10,757 bases of DNA from Caulobacteraceae bacterium. GTDB lineage: Bacteria > Pseudomonadota > Alphaproteobacteria > Caulobacterales > Caulobacteraceae. The position numbers and the translations under genes are program-made. The stretch's first letter is position 1, and each line of letters opens with the position of its first letter. The stretch spans positions 1 to 10,757 of the forward strand of contig SDZP01000093.1 of NCBI GenBank assembly GCA_004144935.1. The letters run 5' to 3'. Positions 1 through 6,969 of the stretch are shown one piece after another. The notes under the pieces are model-generated. The model was not told the origin of the DNA. It worked only from the letters and a program-made list of their open reading frames with translations, and did no database searches.

Positions 1-137
1 TTCAGGCGTCGGAACCGGTGCAGGCCGCCGCGCCGGAGCCTGCTCCGGCTCCGCAACCGGCGGCTCCGGCCGAGCCCGATCCCAACGAAATCACCGCCCC
101 GCCGGAAAAACCCAAAAAGGGTTGGTGGCGCCGGTGA
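1..137 (+). CDS. rne: Ribonuclease E, C-terminal tail (partial, 5' end outside window)
   Basis: Only the last 44 codons are present, in the frame whose codons begin at position 3 and which stops with TGA at 135-137. The visible tail is a low-complexity Pro/Ala/Glu linker followed by the basic-aromatic end EKPKKGWWRR. RNase E is the endonuclease scaffold of the RNA degradosome. In Caulobacter its extreme C-terminus carries a GWW motif, flanked by basic residues, that docks polynucleotide phosphorylase; this is established for that genus. The disordered linker plus terminal GWWRR is what identifies the gene, since no catalytic domain is visible. The next gene starts 59 nt downstream on the same strand. 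That gap holds only a weak 5-bp hairpin (151-163, GTCTT/AAGAC) with no T-run, so readthrough into the protease gene is possible. A different protein with a similar tail is possible but less likely. Confidence 0.85.
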   Translation, partial: QASEPVQAAAPEPAPAPQPAAPAEPDPNEITAPPEKPKKGWWRR

Positions 138-196
138 GCAACCCGCACTAGTCTTTGAAAGACCGCGCGGGGGCGCAAACGGAGTAGTTTGACCTG

Positions 197-1600
197 ATGA
201 GCTCCCGCGCATTCTCTCCCTGGCGGCCGCTTCGCGCGGCCATCGCCGGCCTGACGGCGGCCAGCCTGGTGCTGACCGCCGGCCTGCCGGCCTTCGCCCA
301 GGGGGTCTCGCTGCTGCGGGACACCGAGATCGAGGAAATCCTCCACGCCGAGGCCGATCCTCTGATCGCCGCGGCGGGGCTGACTCCCAAGGACGTCACC
401 ATCCTGCTGGTCGGCGACAAGACCCTCAACGCCTTCGCGACCCAGGGCCAGACCCTGGGCTTCAACACCGGCCTGATCCTCGAGACCGAGAACCCCAACC
501 AGCTCAAGGGCGTCATGGCCCACGAGGTCGGACACCTGGCCGGCGCCCACCCGCTGCGCTCCGGCGACATGCAGAACGCGGGCCTGCGCCCGATGCTGCT
601 GACCATGGGCCTGGGCGTGCTGGCCATGCTGGCCGGGGCGCCGGACGCCGGGGCCATGCTGATCGGCAACTCCGGCTACTTCGGCACGCTTGGGGCCCTG
701 GGCTTCAGCCGCGAGCAGGAAGGCCGCGCCGACCAGGCGGCGGTGGGCTTCCTCGAGAAGACCGGGCAGTCCGGCAAGGGCCTGGTCGAGTTCTTCGACA
801 AGTTCCGCTACCAGGAAGTCTTCCAGGAGGCCCGCCGCTTCCCCTACTTCCGCAGCCACCCCCTCTCCTCGGACCGCATCGAACTGCTGCGCACCAAGGT
901 CGAGGTGCAGCCGCACTACGGTGTCGTCGACACGCCCGCCGAGATCGAGCGGCACGACATCATGAAGGCCAAGATCATCGGCTTCACCACGCCGCAGGTG
1001 GCGCTGATGAAGTACCCCGAGAGCGACAAGAGCTATACGGCCCGCTACGCCCGGGCCATCGCCTACTACCGCCTCAAGGACGTCAACCGCGCCGTCGGCC
1101 TGGTCGACGCCCTGCTCACCGAGCAGCCCGAGAACCCCTACCTCTGGGAGCTGAAGGGCCAGATGCTGTTCGAGTTCGCCCGCGCCAAGGAAGCCGAATA
1201 TCCGCAGCGCCAGTCGGTGAAGTTCAAGCCCGACGCGCCGCTGCTGCGCATCAACCTCGGCCAGACGCTGATCAACCTGGACGATCCGGTGAAGCGCGAC
1301 GAGGGCATCGACATGCTCAAGCGGTCCTTGCTGCACGAGGACATCCCGGACGCCTGGCGCCTGCTGGCCCAGGCCTACGACGCCAAGGGCGAGGAGGGCC
1401 TGGCCCGGCTGTCGACGGCCGAGTACTACTACGCCCTCGGCGGCCTGAACGAGGCGCGCGGCTTCGCCATGCGGGCCCGCGACCTGCTCGAAAAGGACAG
1501 CGTCGGCTGGCGCCGCGCCACCGACATCGTCCTGACCGCCAATCCCAGCCGCGAGGACCTCAAGGACCTCGCCAAGGAAGGCCTTATGGCGCACCCCTAG
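197..1600 (+). CDS. Secreted M48 family zinc metalloprotease with C-terminal TPRs (BepA/YfgC-like)
   Basis: This 467-residue protein is predicted to be a periplasmic zinc metalloprotease. Residues 1-35 form a Sec signal peptide (basic start, hydrophobic stretch about 15-30) with likely cleavage at AFA-QG. The M48 catalytic core carries HEVGH (H109, E110, H113) and a downstream SREQEGRAD in which E175 should be the third zinc ligand. Two hydrophobic stretches lie between them (about 131-170). S220-H221-P222, followed by SSDR, matches the SHP/THP segment of BepA-type proteases; in E. coli BepA a histidine in a regulatory loop near here controls the active site, and equivalence is inferred. From about residue 277 to the end, helical TPR-like repeats form a substrate- or partner-binding half. 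This two-part layout and length resemble BepA, which degrades or helps assemble outer-membrane proteins such as LptD. ATG 197 is preferred because it places the signal peptide at the N-terminus, with GGAG at 181-184 upstream. The gene for a thiol oxidoreductase starts 35 nt downstream, suggesting co-transcription. Confidence 0.93.
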   Translation: MSSRAFSPWRPLRAAIAGLTAASLVLTAGLPAFAQGVSLLRDTEIEEILHAEADPLIAAAGLTPKDVTILLVGDKTLNAFATQGQTLGFNTGLILETENPNQLKGVMAHEVGHLAGAHPLRSGDMQNAGLRPMLLTMGLGVLAMLAGAPDAGAMLIGNSGYFGTLGALGFSREQEGRADQAAVGFLEKTGQSGKGLVEFFDKFRYQEVFQEARRFPYFRSHPLSSDRIELLRTKVEVQPHYGVVDTPAEIERHDIMKAKIIGFTTPQVALMKYPESDKSYTARYARAIAYYRLKDVNRAVGLVDALLTEQPENPYLWELKGQMLFEFARAKEAEYPQRQSVKFKPDAPLLRINLGQTLINLDDPVKRDEGIDMLKRSLLHEDIPDAWRLLAQAYDAKGEEGLARLSTAEYYYALGGLNEARGFAMRARDLLEKDSVGWRRATDIVLTANPSREDLKDLAKEGLMAHP

Positions 1601-1635
1601 GGGTCCGGCCTCGCCGATAGCACAAGAGACACTCC

Positions 1636-2415
1636 ATGCGCCGCTCGACGATCCCGCTTGTCATCACCCTGGCCGCCACGGTCGGGCTGACCGCGGCCTG
1701 CGAAAAGAAGACCGACCCGACCAATCCCGACCCTGACGCCATCGCCGCAGCTCAGGACGTCAAGGTCGACAAGGCCTTCGGCGACAAGGTGCGGGCCTAT
1801 ATCCTGCAGCATCCCGAGATCCTGCTGGAGGCCCAGCAGGCGCTGCAGCTGAAGGCGATGGCCGAGGAAGACGCGACCATCGAAAAGCAGTTCAGCAGCC
1901 ACCGGGTGCAGCTGCAGCGCGACAAGCGGGACTTTGTGATCAACCCCACCGGCAAGGTCACCGTGGTGCAGATGTTCGATTACAACTGCACCTACTGCAA
2001 GATCATCGCCCCCGAGGTCGCCCAGCTGGCGCGCGACAACCCCGATGTACGGTTCGTGTTCAAGGACTACACCCTCGGCAACTTCGGGCCGACGTCGGAG
2101 TACGCGGCGGCGGCGGCGCGGGCCCTGGGCCAGAAGGGGCTGTTCGCCGACTCCCACTTCGAGATGATGGCCCACCGGCCGCTGACCGACGAGCAGGTGG
2201 ACGACCTGCTGACCCGCAACGGCATCTCGCCCGCCAGCGTCCGGGCGCTGGAGAAGACCCCCGAGCAGGTCCAGTACCTGGCCGACCAGCGGCAGCTGGC
2301 CAAGGACATCGGCATCAACGGCACCCCGGCCTTCTTCGTCGAGGGCGACTTCATCAGCGGCGCCCAGACCGAGGTGCTGAAGGCGGCGATCGCCAAGGCC
2401 AAGGCGGGGAAGTAG
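1636..2415 (+). CDS. DsbA/ScsC-like thioredoxin-fold lipoprotein (thiol:disulfide oxidoreductase)
   Basis: This 259-residue protein is predicted to make, break or isomerise disulfide bonds in the periplasm. The N-terminus is a lipoprotein signal with lipobox LTAAC, so C22 would be lipidated; the following residue is Glu, which does not favour inner-membrane retention under the E. coli rule. Residues about 44-75 (VRAYILQHPEILLEA region) resemble the helical N-terminal segment of ScsC-type proteins, which in some members drives trimerisation. The thioredoxin/DsbA fold follows, with active site C118-T-Y-C121 in MFDYNCTYCK and the conserved cis-proline at T230-P231 (NGTPAFF). The helical insert lies between them. 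The start has an AAGAGA-type ribosome site at 1624-1629. It lies 35 nt after the M48 protease gene, which suggests a shared transcript and a shared role in envelope protein folding. Whether it acts as an oxidase or an isomerase cannot be decided from sequence. Its extracytoplasmic location and redox activity are well supported. Confidence 0.92.
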   Translation: MRRSTIPLVITLAATVGLTAACEKKTDPTNPDPDAIAAAQDVKVDKAFGDKVRAYILQHPEILLEAQQALQLKAMAEEDATIEKQFSSHRVQLQRDKRDFVINPTGKVTVVQMFDYNCTYCKIIAPEVAQLARDNPDVRFVFKDYTLGNFGPTSEYAAAAARALGQKGLFADSHFEMMAHRPLTDEQVDDLLTRNGISPASVRALEKTPEQVQYLADQRQLAKDIGINGTPAFFVEGDFISGAQTEVLKAAIAKAKAGK

Positions 2416-2421
2416 GTCTCT

Positions 2422-2544
2422 CCGATCATGCTCGCGTAGGCGGGCATCCAACATGAGGCGACGCGCGACGGGCCGTTGACGGATTGTCACCGCATGGCGT
2501 GAGGCCGGCGGCGGGTGGATGCCCGCCTACGCGAGCATGATCGG
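2422..2544. repeat. 29-bp perfect inverted repeat (REP-like palindrome pair) between convergent genes
   Basis: Arm 2422-2450 and arm 2516-2544 are exact reverse complements over 29 nt, separated by 65 nt. Each arm is itself a near-palindrome (ATGCCCGC ... GCGAGCAT around TAC), so each copy can fold into a small hairpin and the two copies can also pair with one another. The element fills the gap between the converging thiol oxidoreductase gene (stop at 2415) and the TPR gene (stop at 2565). No T-run follows the stem and no flanking target duplication is seen. It may act as a bidirectional transcript end or 3' RNA stabiliser, which is inference. The 65-nt spacer contains a TTGACG at 2476-2481 with no matching -10, so I do not call a promoter. 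Confidence 0.9.
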
Positions 2545-2564
2545 TGTTTGGGCGAGGGGCGGGA

Positions 2565-4205
2565 CTAGATCTGCCCCGGCTCCATCGTCGTCAGACTGTC
2601 CCCGGCCCATTCCCGGCCGGCCTGCGTCATGCGTTTGGCGGCCGCGTCCGCCCTGCCCTTTTTCGTCTCGGCGCGGCTGGCGACCACCAGGGTCAGCGGG
2701 TCGTGCGGCCAGCTGGCTAACACTTTCTCGGTCTCCGCCAGCGCCTTGTCGGTCTGGCCCGCGGCCAGCAGGGCGGCGGCGTAGGAGCGGCGGACCGGGT
2801 ACCACCAGGGCGGCGGGTCGCGGGAGTCGCTGAAGTGCTTCTCCTGGATCTTCGCCGCCTTCTCATAGTGGCGGGCGGCCTGGCGCGGCCGGTCGTCGAG
2901 CATGGCGGCGCGGCCGAGCAGCACCTCATGGGCGATGTCGACGAGCGGCAGGAACTGTTTGGCCTTGCCGGCCGCGACCGCCTTGCGGAGGGCGGCGATC
3001 TCGGCCGCCTCGTAGCGCACGGACTCCGGATCGCCGCGCCGGCTGAGGGCCTCGCCGCGGCCATAGCGCCACATCGCCTGTTGCAGCGGATGCTCGGGCC
3101 TGGGCAGGTCCAGCACATCGCTGATATCGCCGTAGCGGCCGTAGGCGAACCATGCTCGCGAGACGCCCATCTGGGCCCAGGCGCTGTCCTTCGGCGTCTC
3201 GGCGGCGCGGAAGACGCCGCCGATCTTCAGAGCCGCCGTGGCGTCGCCGGACATCATCGCGCCGCCGAGCGCGAAGCTGACGTTGTGGCCGTAGTAGCCG
3301 AGCTTGAAGAGGTCGGCGGGGCCGTCGGTGCGTTTGGCCCAGGCGGCGTCGACGTCCATCGCCTCCAGGTTGACCCGGCCGGCGTCCCTGTAGCGGCCGA
3401 TCTGGTAGTAGGTGTGCGACGGCATGTGGATCAGGTGGCTGGCGCCGGGGGCCAGGCGCTGCAGCCGGTCGGCGTAGACCTCGGCCTTGCCGGGCGAGCC
3501 GACCCATTCGCTGGCGTGGATGTAGAAGTGAATGGCCCCGGCGTCCTCGGGAGCGCGGGCCAGCACGGTTTCCAGCAACGGCATGGAACGAGCTGGCTGT
3601 TCGGCGATCATCCAGGCGTCGGCGGCCCAGACCCAGATCGGATTGTCGTTCGGGTACCGGACGGCGAGGGCGTCCATGGCCTTGGCGAAGGCCCTGTTGT
3701 CGCCCGCGCCGGCATAGCGGGCGACGAGGGCGGCGGCGAGGCCGCGGTCGCGGTCCGATCCCTTGGCCAGCAGCGCCTGGGCCCTGGCCGCCGCCTCCCG
3801 GGCCTTGACCAGGTCGGCCGGCTCGATGCCGAAGTTGATGGTCGGGCCGAGCGACCAGGCGTAGCCCCCTGCGCACAGTCCGCAGTCCGGATCCAGCCGC
3901 ATGGCCTCGGCGAAGGCGGCGGTGGCCTGTTCGTGGTTGAAGGCCCAGGCCAGCTGCAGGCCGTAGTCGAACCAGCGCTGGCCTTCTGGGCTGGCATCCA
4001 CCTTGTAGACCGCGTTGCCGAAGGCGTCGGACATCGGCGGCGGCTTGATGACCTTGGTCACCGCCGCCCCGCCCTCGCTGCCCGCGCCGCTGGTCAGGCA
4101 CATCGGCGACAGGGCCAGCGGATTGAAGGCCGGCGCCGACCGGGCGACCTGGCTGGCCGGGACGAGAAGGGCCAGGCCGGCGCCCAGCAACCAAGCGGTC
4201 TTCAT
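2565..4205 (-). CDS. Exported tetratricopeptide-repeat protein of unknown function
   Basis: This 546-residue protein has a signal peptide at residues 1-24 (MKTAWLLGAG start, likely cut near ARSA-P). The rest is almost wholly helical repeats of TPR type, for example the repeat around 80-105 ending AMRLDPDC and the one around 270-290 (GRYRDAGRVNLEAM). Distinctive motifs are a C108-G-L-C111 pair followed by GYAWSLGPTIN, an HFYIH segment (H226, H230), and HLIHMPSHTYY (H257, H260, H264). I recognise these motifs from a family of bacterial TPR proteins usually annotated only as hypothetical or TPR protein. The clustered His and Cys residues could bind a metal, but that is speculation. The function is unknown. 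An upstream in-frame TTG at 4220 exists, but the ribosome site GGGAGGGA lies inside that extension, so ATG 4205 is the better start. It lies 53 nt downstream of thiG on the same strand and could be transcribed with it. Confidence 0.88.
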   Translation of the reverse strand: MKTAWLLGAGLALLVPASQVARSAPAFNPLALSPMCLTSGAGSEGGAAVTKVIKPPPMSDAFGNAVYKVDASPEGQRWFDYGLQLAWAFNHEQATAAFAEAMRLDPDCGLCAGGYAWSLGPTINFGIEPADLVKAREAAARAQALLAKGSDRDRGLAAALVARYAGAGDNRAFAKAMDALAVRYPNDNPIWVWAADAWMIAEQPARSMPLLETVLARAPEDAGAIHFYIHASEWVGSPGKAEVYADRLQRLAPGASHLIHMPSHTYYQIGRYRDAGRVNLEAMDVDAAWAKRTDGPADLFKLGYYGHNVSFALGGAMMSGDATAALKIGGVFRAAETPKDSAWAQMGVSRAWFAYGRYGDISDVLDLPRPEHPLQQAMWRYGRGEALSRRGDPESVRYEAAEIAALRKAVAAGKAKQFLPLVDIAHEVLLGRAAMLDDRPRQAARHYEKAAKIQEKHFSDSRDPPPWWYPVRRSYAAALLAAGQTDKALAETEKVLASWPHDPLTLVVASRAETKKGRADAAAKRMTQAGREWAGDSLTTMEPGQI

Positions 4206-4210
4206 GCTCG

Positions 4211-4218
4211 TCCCTCCC
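4211..4218 (-). promoter_or_regulatory. Shine-Dalgarno site of the TPR gene
   Basis: GGGAGGGA reads on the minus strand, with 5 nt between it and ATG 4205. It is the strongest ribosome site in the window and decides the start. The upstream TTG at 4220 would place this site inside the coding region. Confidence 0.7.
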
Positions 4219-4258
4219 AAGACGCTACAGGCTAACCCGGTTCGGGCAATTGACCAGA

Positions 4259-5035
4259 TCAGATCAGCCCGGCCAGCGGCGAAGACGGATCGGCGTACAT
4301 CCGGCGCGGCATGCGGCCGGCCAGATAGGCCTCCCGGCCGGCGATGACGGCGTGCTTCATGGCGCTGGCCATCAGGATCGGATCCCTGGCCTCGGCGATG
4401 GCGGTGTTCATCAGGATGCCGTCGCAGCCCAGCTCCATGCCGATGGTGGCGTCGCTGGCGGTGCCGACCCCGGCGTCGACCAGGACCGGCACGGTGGTCT
4501 GCTCGACGATCAGGCGCAGGTTGACCTTGTTCTGGATGCCGAGGCCCGAGCCGATTGGCGCGCCCAGCGGCATGATGGCGGCGGCGCCCGCCTCCTCCAG
4601 TTTGCGGCAGTAAACGAGGTCATCGGTGCAGTAGACCATGACGTCGAAACCCTCGGCGACCAGCAGCTTGAGGGCCCGCAGGGTCTCCTCCATGTCCGGG
4701 TAGAGGGTCTTGGGGTCGGAGAGGACCTCCAGCTTGACCAGGGTCCAGCCGCCGGCCTCGCGGGCCAGGCGCAGGGTGCGCACCGCCTCCTCGCCGGTGA
4801 AGCAGCCGGCGGTGTTGGGCAGGTAGGTGAACTCAGTCGGCTTGACGAAATCCATCAGCAAGGGCTGGCTGCGGTCGGTCAGGTTCACCCGGCGCACGGC
4901 CACGGTGACGATCTCCGCCCCCGCCGCGCGGGCGGCGTCGGCGTTGGTCTGGTAGTCCTTGTACTTGCCGGTGCCGACGATCAGGCGGGAGCTGAAGGTG
5001 CGGCCGGCGACGGTCCAGGTATCGGGCGTGCTCAT
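4259..5035 (-). CDS. thiG: Thiazole synthase ThiG
   Basis: This 258-residue protein has the usual length for ThiG, a cytoplasmic TIM-barrel enzyme. ThiG forms the thiazole phosphate half of thiamin from 1-deoxy-D-xylulose 5-phosphate, dehydroglycine and sulfur delivered by ThiS thiocarboxylate. Visible family motifs are SSRLIVGTGKY near the start, VAVRRVNL at about 45-52, LPNTAGC at about 72-78, TLVKLEV with K101 as the expected Schiff-base lysine, CTDD at about 136-139, MPLGAPIGSGLGIQN at about 155-169, and VDAGVGTASDA at about 186-196. The start at ATG 5035 gives the normal N-terminus, although no Shine-Dalgarno site precedes it. No thiS, thiO, thiE or thiF gene lies next to it, and the leader has no TPP-riboswitch core (no CTGAGA-type element). 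Its transcription and supply of partner proteins must therefore be arranged elsewhere. The TPR protein gene follows 53 nt downstream. The assignment is firm. Confidence 0.97.
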   Translation of the reverse strand: MSTPDTWTVAGRTFSSRLIVGTGKYKDYQTNADAARAAGAEIVTVAVRRVNLTDRSQPLLMDFVKPTEFTYLPNTAGCFTGEEAVRTLRLAREAGGWTLVKLEVLSDPKTLYPDMEETLRALKLLVAEGFDVMVYCTDDLVYCRKLEEAGAAAIMPLGAPIGSGLGIQNKVNLRLIVEQTTVPVLVDAGVGTASDATIGMELGCDGILMNTAIAEARDPILMASAMKHAVIAGREAYLAGRMPRRMYADPSSPLAGLI

Positions 5036-5094
5036 GGGGGCGGATTACACCAGGCGGGGGGATGTGGGGAGGCGGCTTTGTCGAAGCGGGCGGC

Positions 5095-5103
5095 ATTATA
5101 GCA
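5095..5103 (-). promoter_or_regulatory. Extended -10 promoter element for thiG
   Basis: The minus strand reads TGCTATAAT, a perfect TATAAT with the TGN extension. It would start a transcript with a leader of roughly 50 nt before thiG ATG 5035. No good -35 hexamer is found 16-18 nt upstream, which is typical of extended -10 promoters. It is called by consensus only. Confidence 0.55.
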
Positions 5104-5164
5104 CGGCGCTCGGCTTACGAGACCCCAAATTGCGGTCAAGGCCTTGAAAAGACGTGCCTTCCTC

Positions 5165-5259
5165 GTAGGCCAGGTGTCGCTGATTGTAGGCGCCAGCGTA
5201 GGCGCCGCGTAGGCCGGAAGGCTGCGAATGTAGGCCGGTTTGTGCCTTGGGCGGCCTAC
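5165..5259. repeat. Cluster of five direct GTAGGC repeats plus one inverted copy
   Basis: GTAGGC starts at 5165, 5186, 5198, 5209 and 5230 on the plus strand, spaced 21, 12, 11 and 21 nt, close to whole or double helical turns. Two copies read GTAGGCGCC (5186, 5198) and two read GTAGGCCGG (5209, 5230). An inverted copy CGGCCTAC at 5252-5259 pairs with GTAGGCCG at 5230-5237 to form an 8-bp stem with a 14-nt loop. The cluster lies upstream of the esterase gene and could be a protein-binding array or a decayed short repeat. No function is shown. Confidence 0.6.
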
Positions 5260-5372
5260 GGTCGCCGAGAGGCGGTTCGCCTGCCCGCGAGGCGCTCCGG
5301 ACAGAATTTGAATTCCGGGTATGTCGGCCGGACGGGCGTTGCCGGGCGCTAGGTAACCGGTATCATCCGCCG

Positions 5373-6938
5373 ATGGCCGACAGCGTTTTCATTCTCAATC
5401 GACGCCAGTGGATCGCAGGGACAGCGGGTCTGGCCGCGGCCGCAACAGGGGCCTGGGCGGGCCGTGGCGATCCTGTGGTTCGCACCGGACACGGGCCGGT
5501 GCGAGGGCTGCGGGCGAGCGGGCTCTTGCTGTTCAAGGGAATCCGCTATGGCGCCGACACCGCACCGCGCCGGTTCCGTCCGCCGGTCGTCCCGGCGCCG
5601 TGGACAGACCCCCTGCCCTGCCTCGCCAACGGCCATGCCTCGCCGCAGCGGGGCGCGGAGGCGGATCAGTCGGAGGACTGCCTGTTCGTCAATGTCTGGA
5701 CGCCGGGGGCCGACACCGGCCGGCGGCCGGTAATGGTCTATATCCATGGCGGGGCCTATGCGACCGGCTCGGGCTCCAGCCCGCTGTACGACGGAGCCGG
5801 GCTGGCGGCGCGGGGCGATGTTGTGGTGGTGACCCTGAACCACCGGTTGGGGCCGTTCGGCTATCTCTATACGGCGCGGATCGCCCCGGGGCTGGAGGAC
5901 AGCGGCAACGCCGGGATGCTGGATCTTGTGCTGGCCCTGGGCTGGGTGCGGGACAACATCGCGGCCTTCGGCGGCGATCCGGGCCGGGTGATGCTGTTTG
6001 GGCAGTCGGGCGGCGGGGCCAAGATCGCCACCCTGATGGCGATGCCGGCGGCGGCGGGGCTGTTTCACCGGGCGGCGACGATGAGCGGCCAGCAGCTGAC
6101 GGCGTCCGGGCCCGGCAACGCCACGCGGCGGACCCAGGCGCTGCTGGCGGCGCTGAAGACCGATCTGGCCGGCCTGGCGGGCCTGCCGGCGGGGCGCATC
6201 GTCGAGGCGCTGGACGCGACCGATCCGGTGATCGGCAGCGGTGGCCTCTATTTCGGGCCGGTGCTGGACGAGCGCAGCCTGACCCGCCACCCCTTCTATC
6301 CCGACGCGCCGCCGCAAAGCGCTGGTGTGCCGATGATGATCGGCAACACCCGTGACGAGACACGGGGCTTCTTCAGCGATCCGGCGATGTTCGCCATGAC
6401 CTGGGACGAGTTGCCCGGCCGGTTGATCCCGCAGATGCGGGTGGACATCGATCCGCACCTGGTGGTGCGGCGCTACCGCGAGCTCTACCCGGCCTATTCG
6501 CCGAGCGACGTCTTCTTCGCGGCGACCACCGCCTCGCGGTCCTGGCGGGCGGCGATCGTCGAAGCCGAACTCAGGGCGGCGCAGGGGTCTCCGGCGTTTG
6601 TCTATCAGCTGGACTGGGCCTCGCCGAAGGACGACGGCCGCTGGGGCGCGCCGCATACGCTGGACATCCCGCTGGTGTTCGGGACGCTGGCGGCGCCTGG
6701 GGCGATCACCGGGACGGCGGAGGACGCGCGGCGGGTCAGCGGGCTGATGATGGACGCCTTCGTCCGGTTTGCGCGGGCCGGAGATCCGAACGGGCCGGGG
6801 TTGCCGGTCTGGGAGCCCTATTCGCTGGCGCGGCGGCAGACGATGGTCTGGGACGTGGCGCCCCGGCTTGTCGATGATCCACGTGGGGAGGAGCGGCGGT
6901 TGTTCGAGAAGGTCCCGTTTGTGCAGCAGGGGACGTGA
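5373..6938 (+). CDS. Type-B carboxylesterase/lipase family alpha/beta-hydrolase with Tat-type signal
   Basis: This 521-residue protein is predicted to hydrolyse carboxylic esters outside the cytoplasm. The N-terminus has N-R10-R11-Q-W followed by a hydrophobic Ala/Gly-rich stretch ending near AWA-G (residues 13-30), which fits a twin-arginine signal. The type-B carboxylesterase fold follows. FKGIRYG is at 54-60 and C83/C103 (in EDCLFVN) are the usual N-terminal disulfide pair. The oxyanion-hole HGG is at 125-127, and the nucleophile elbow is FGQSGGG with S212. The acidic residue is E329 in GNTRDET and the catalytic histidine is H428 in APHTLDIPLVFG. The triad is complete and the length is normal. 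The elbow reads GQSGGG instead of the commoner GESAGG, as in some bacterial members. An in-frame TTG at 5247 would add 42 residues ahead of the signal, so ATG 5373 is preferred. The substrate cannot be predicted. Confidence 0.93.
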   Translation: MADSVFILNRRQWIAGTAGLAAAATGAWAGRGDPVVRTGHGPVRGLRASGLLLFKGIRYGADTAPRRFRPPVVPAPWTDPLPCLANGHASPQRGAEADQSEDCLFVNVWTPGADTGRRPVMVYIHGGAYATGSGSSPLYDGAGLAARGDVVVVTLNHRLGPFGYLYTARIAPGLEDSGNAGMLDLVLALGWVRDNIAAFGGDPGRVMLFGQSGGGAKIATLMAMPAAAGLFHRAATMSGQQLTASGPGNATRRTQALLAALKTDLAGLAGLPAGRIVEALDATDPVIGSGGLYFGPVLDERSLTRHPFYPDAPPQSAGVPMMIGNTRDETRGFFSDPAMFAMTWDELPGRLIPQMRVDIDPHLVVRRYRELYPAYSPSDVFFAATTASRSWRAAIVEAELRAAQGSPAFVYQLDWASPKDDGRWGAPHTLDIPLVFGTLAAPGAITGTAEDARRVSGLMMDAFVRFARAGDPNGPGLPVWEPYSLARRQTMVWDVAPRLVDDPRGEERRLFEKVPFVQQGT

Positions 6939-6969
6939 GCGCCTGTCAGGCATCCCCCCTTCCGCTCCC

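Larger units (their letters stand above)
5036..5372. other. Divergent intergenic region between thiG and the carboxylesterase gene
   Basis: These 337 nt contain no convincing gene; the open frames crossing them have no recognisable protein character. They hold the thiG promoter (5095-5103), a cluster of GTAGGC repeats (5165-5259), a small hairpin AGGCG-GTT-CGCCT (5270-5282), and an AATT-TG-AATT palindrome near 5307. No clear -35/-10 pair is visible for the esterase, and no strong ribosome site precedes ATG 5373. Confidence 0.7.

Noticed and set aside
2..1594. 530-codon open frame antisense to the M48 protease gene
   Set aside because: It mirrors the real gene, is rich in Gly/Val/Leu/Gln in a way typical of GC-rich antisense frames, and shows no domain, while the plus strand has a complete M48 active site and signal peptide.
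2476..2504. TTGACG promoter-like hexamer in the first palindrome spacer
   Set aside because: No acceptable -10 lies at 16-18 nt, and no gene lies downstream on that strand; the next gene is convergent.
2519..2833. Small frame beginning MPAYASMIG, and a second with the same start on the opposite strand
   Set aside because: The identical starts come from the two arms of the 29-bp inverted repeat, so they are repeat artefacts and not related genes.
2835..4235. 466-codon plus-strand frame opposite the TPR gene
   Set aside because: The minus-strand frame has a signal peptide, strong ribosome site and TPRs, whereas this frame has only shadow-type Gly/Ala/Val composition.
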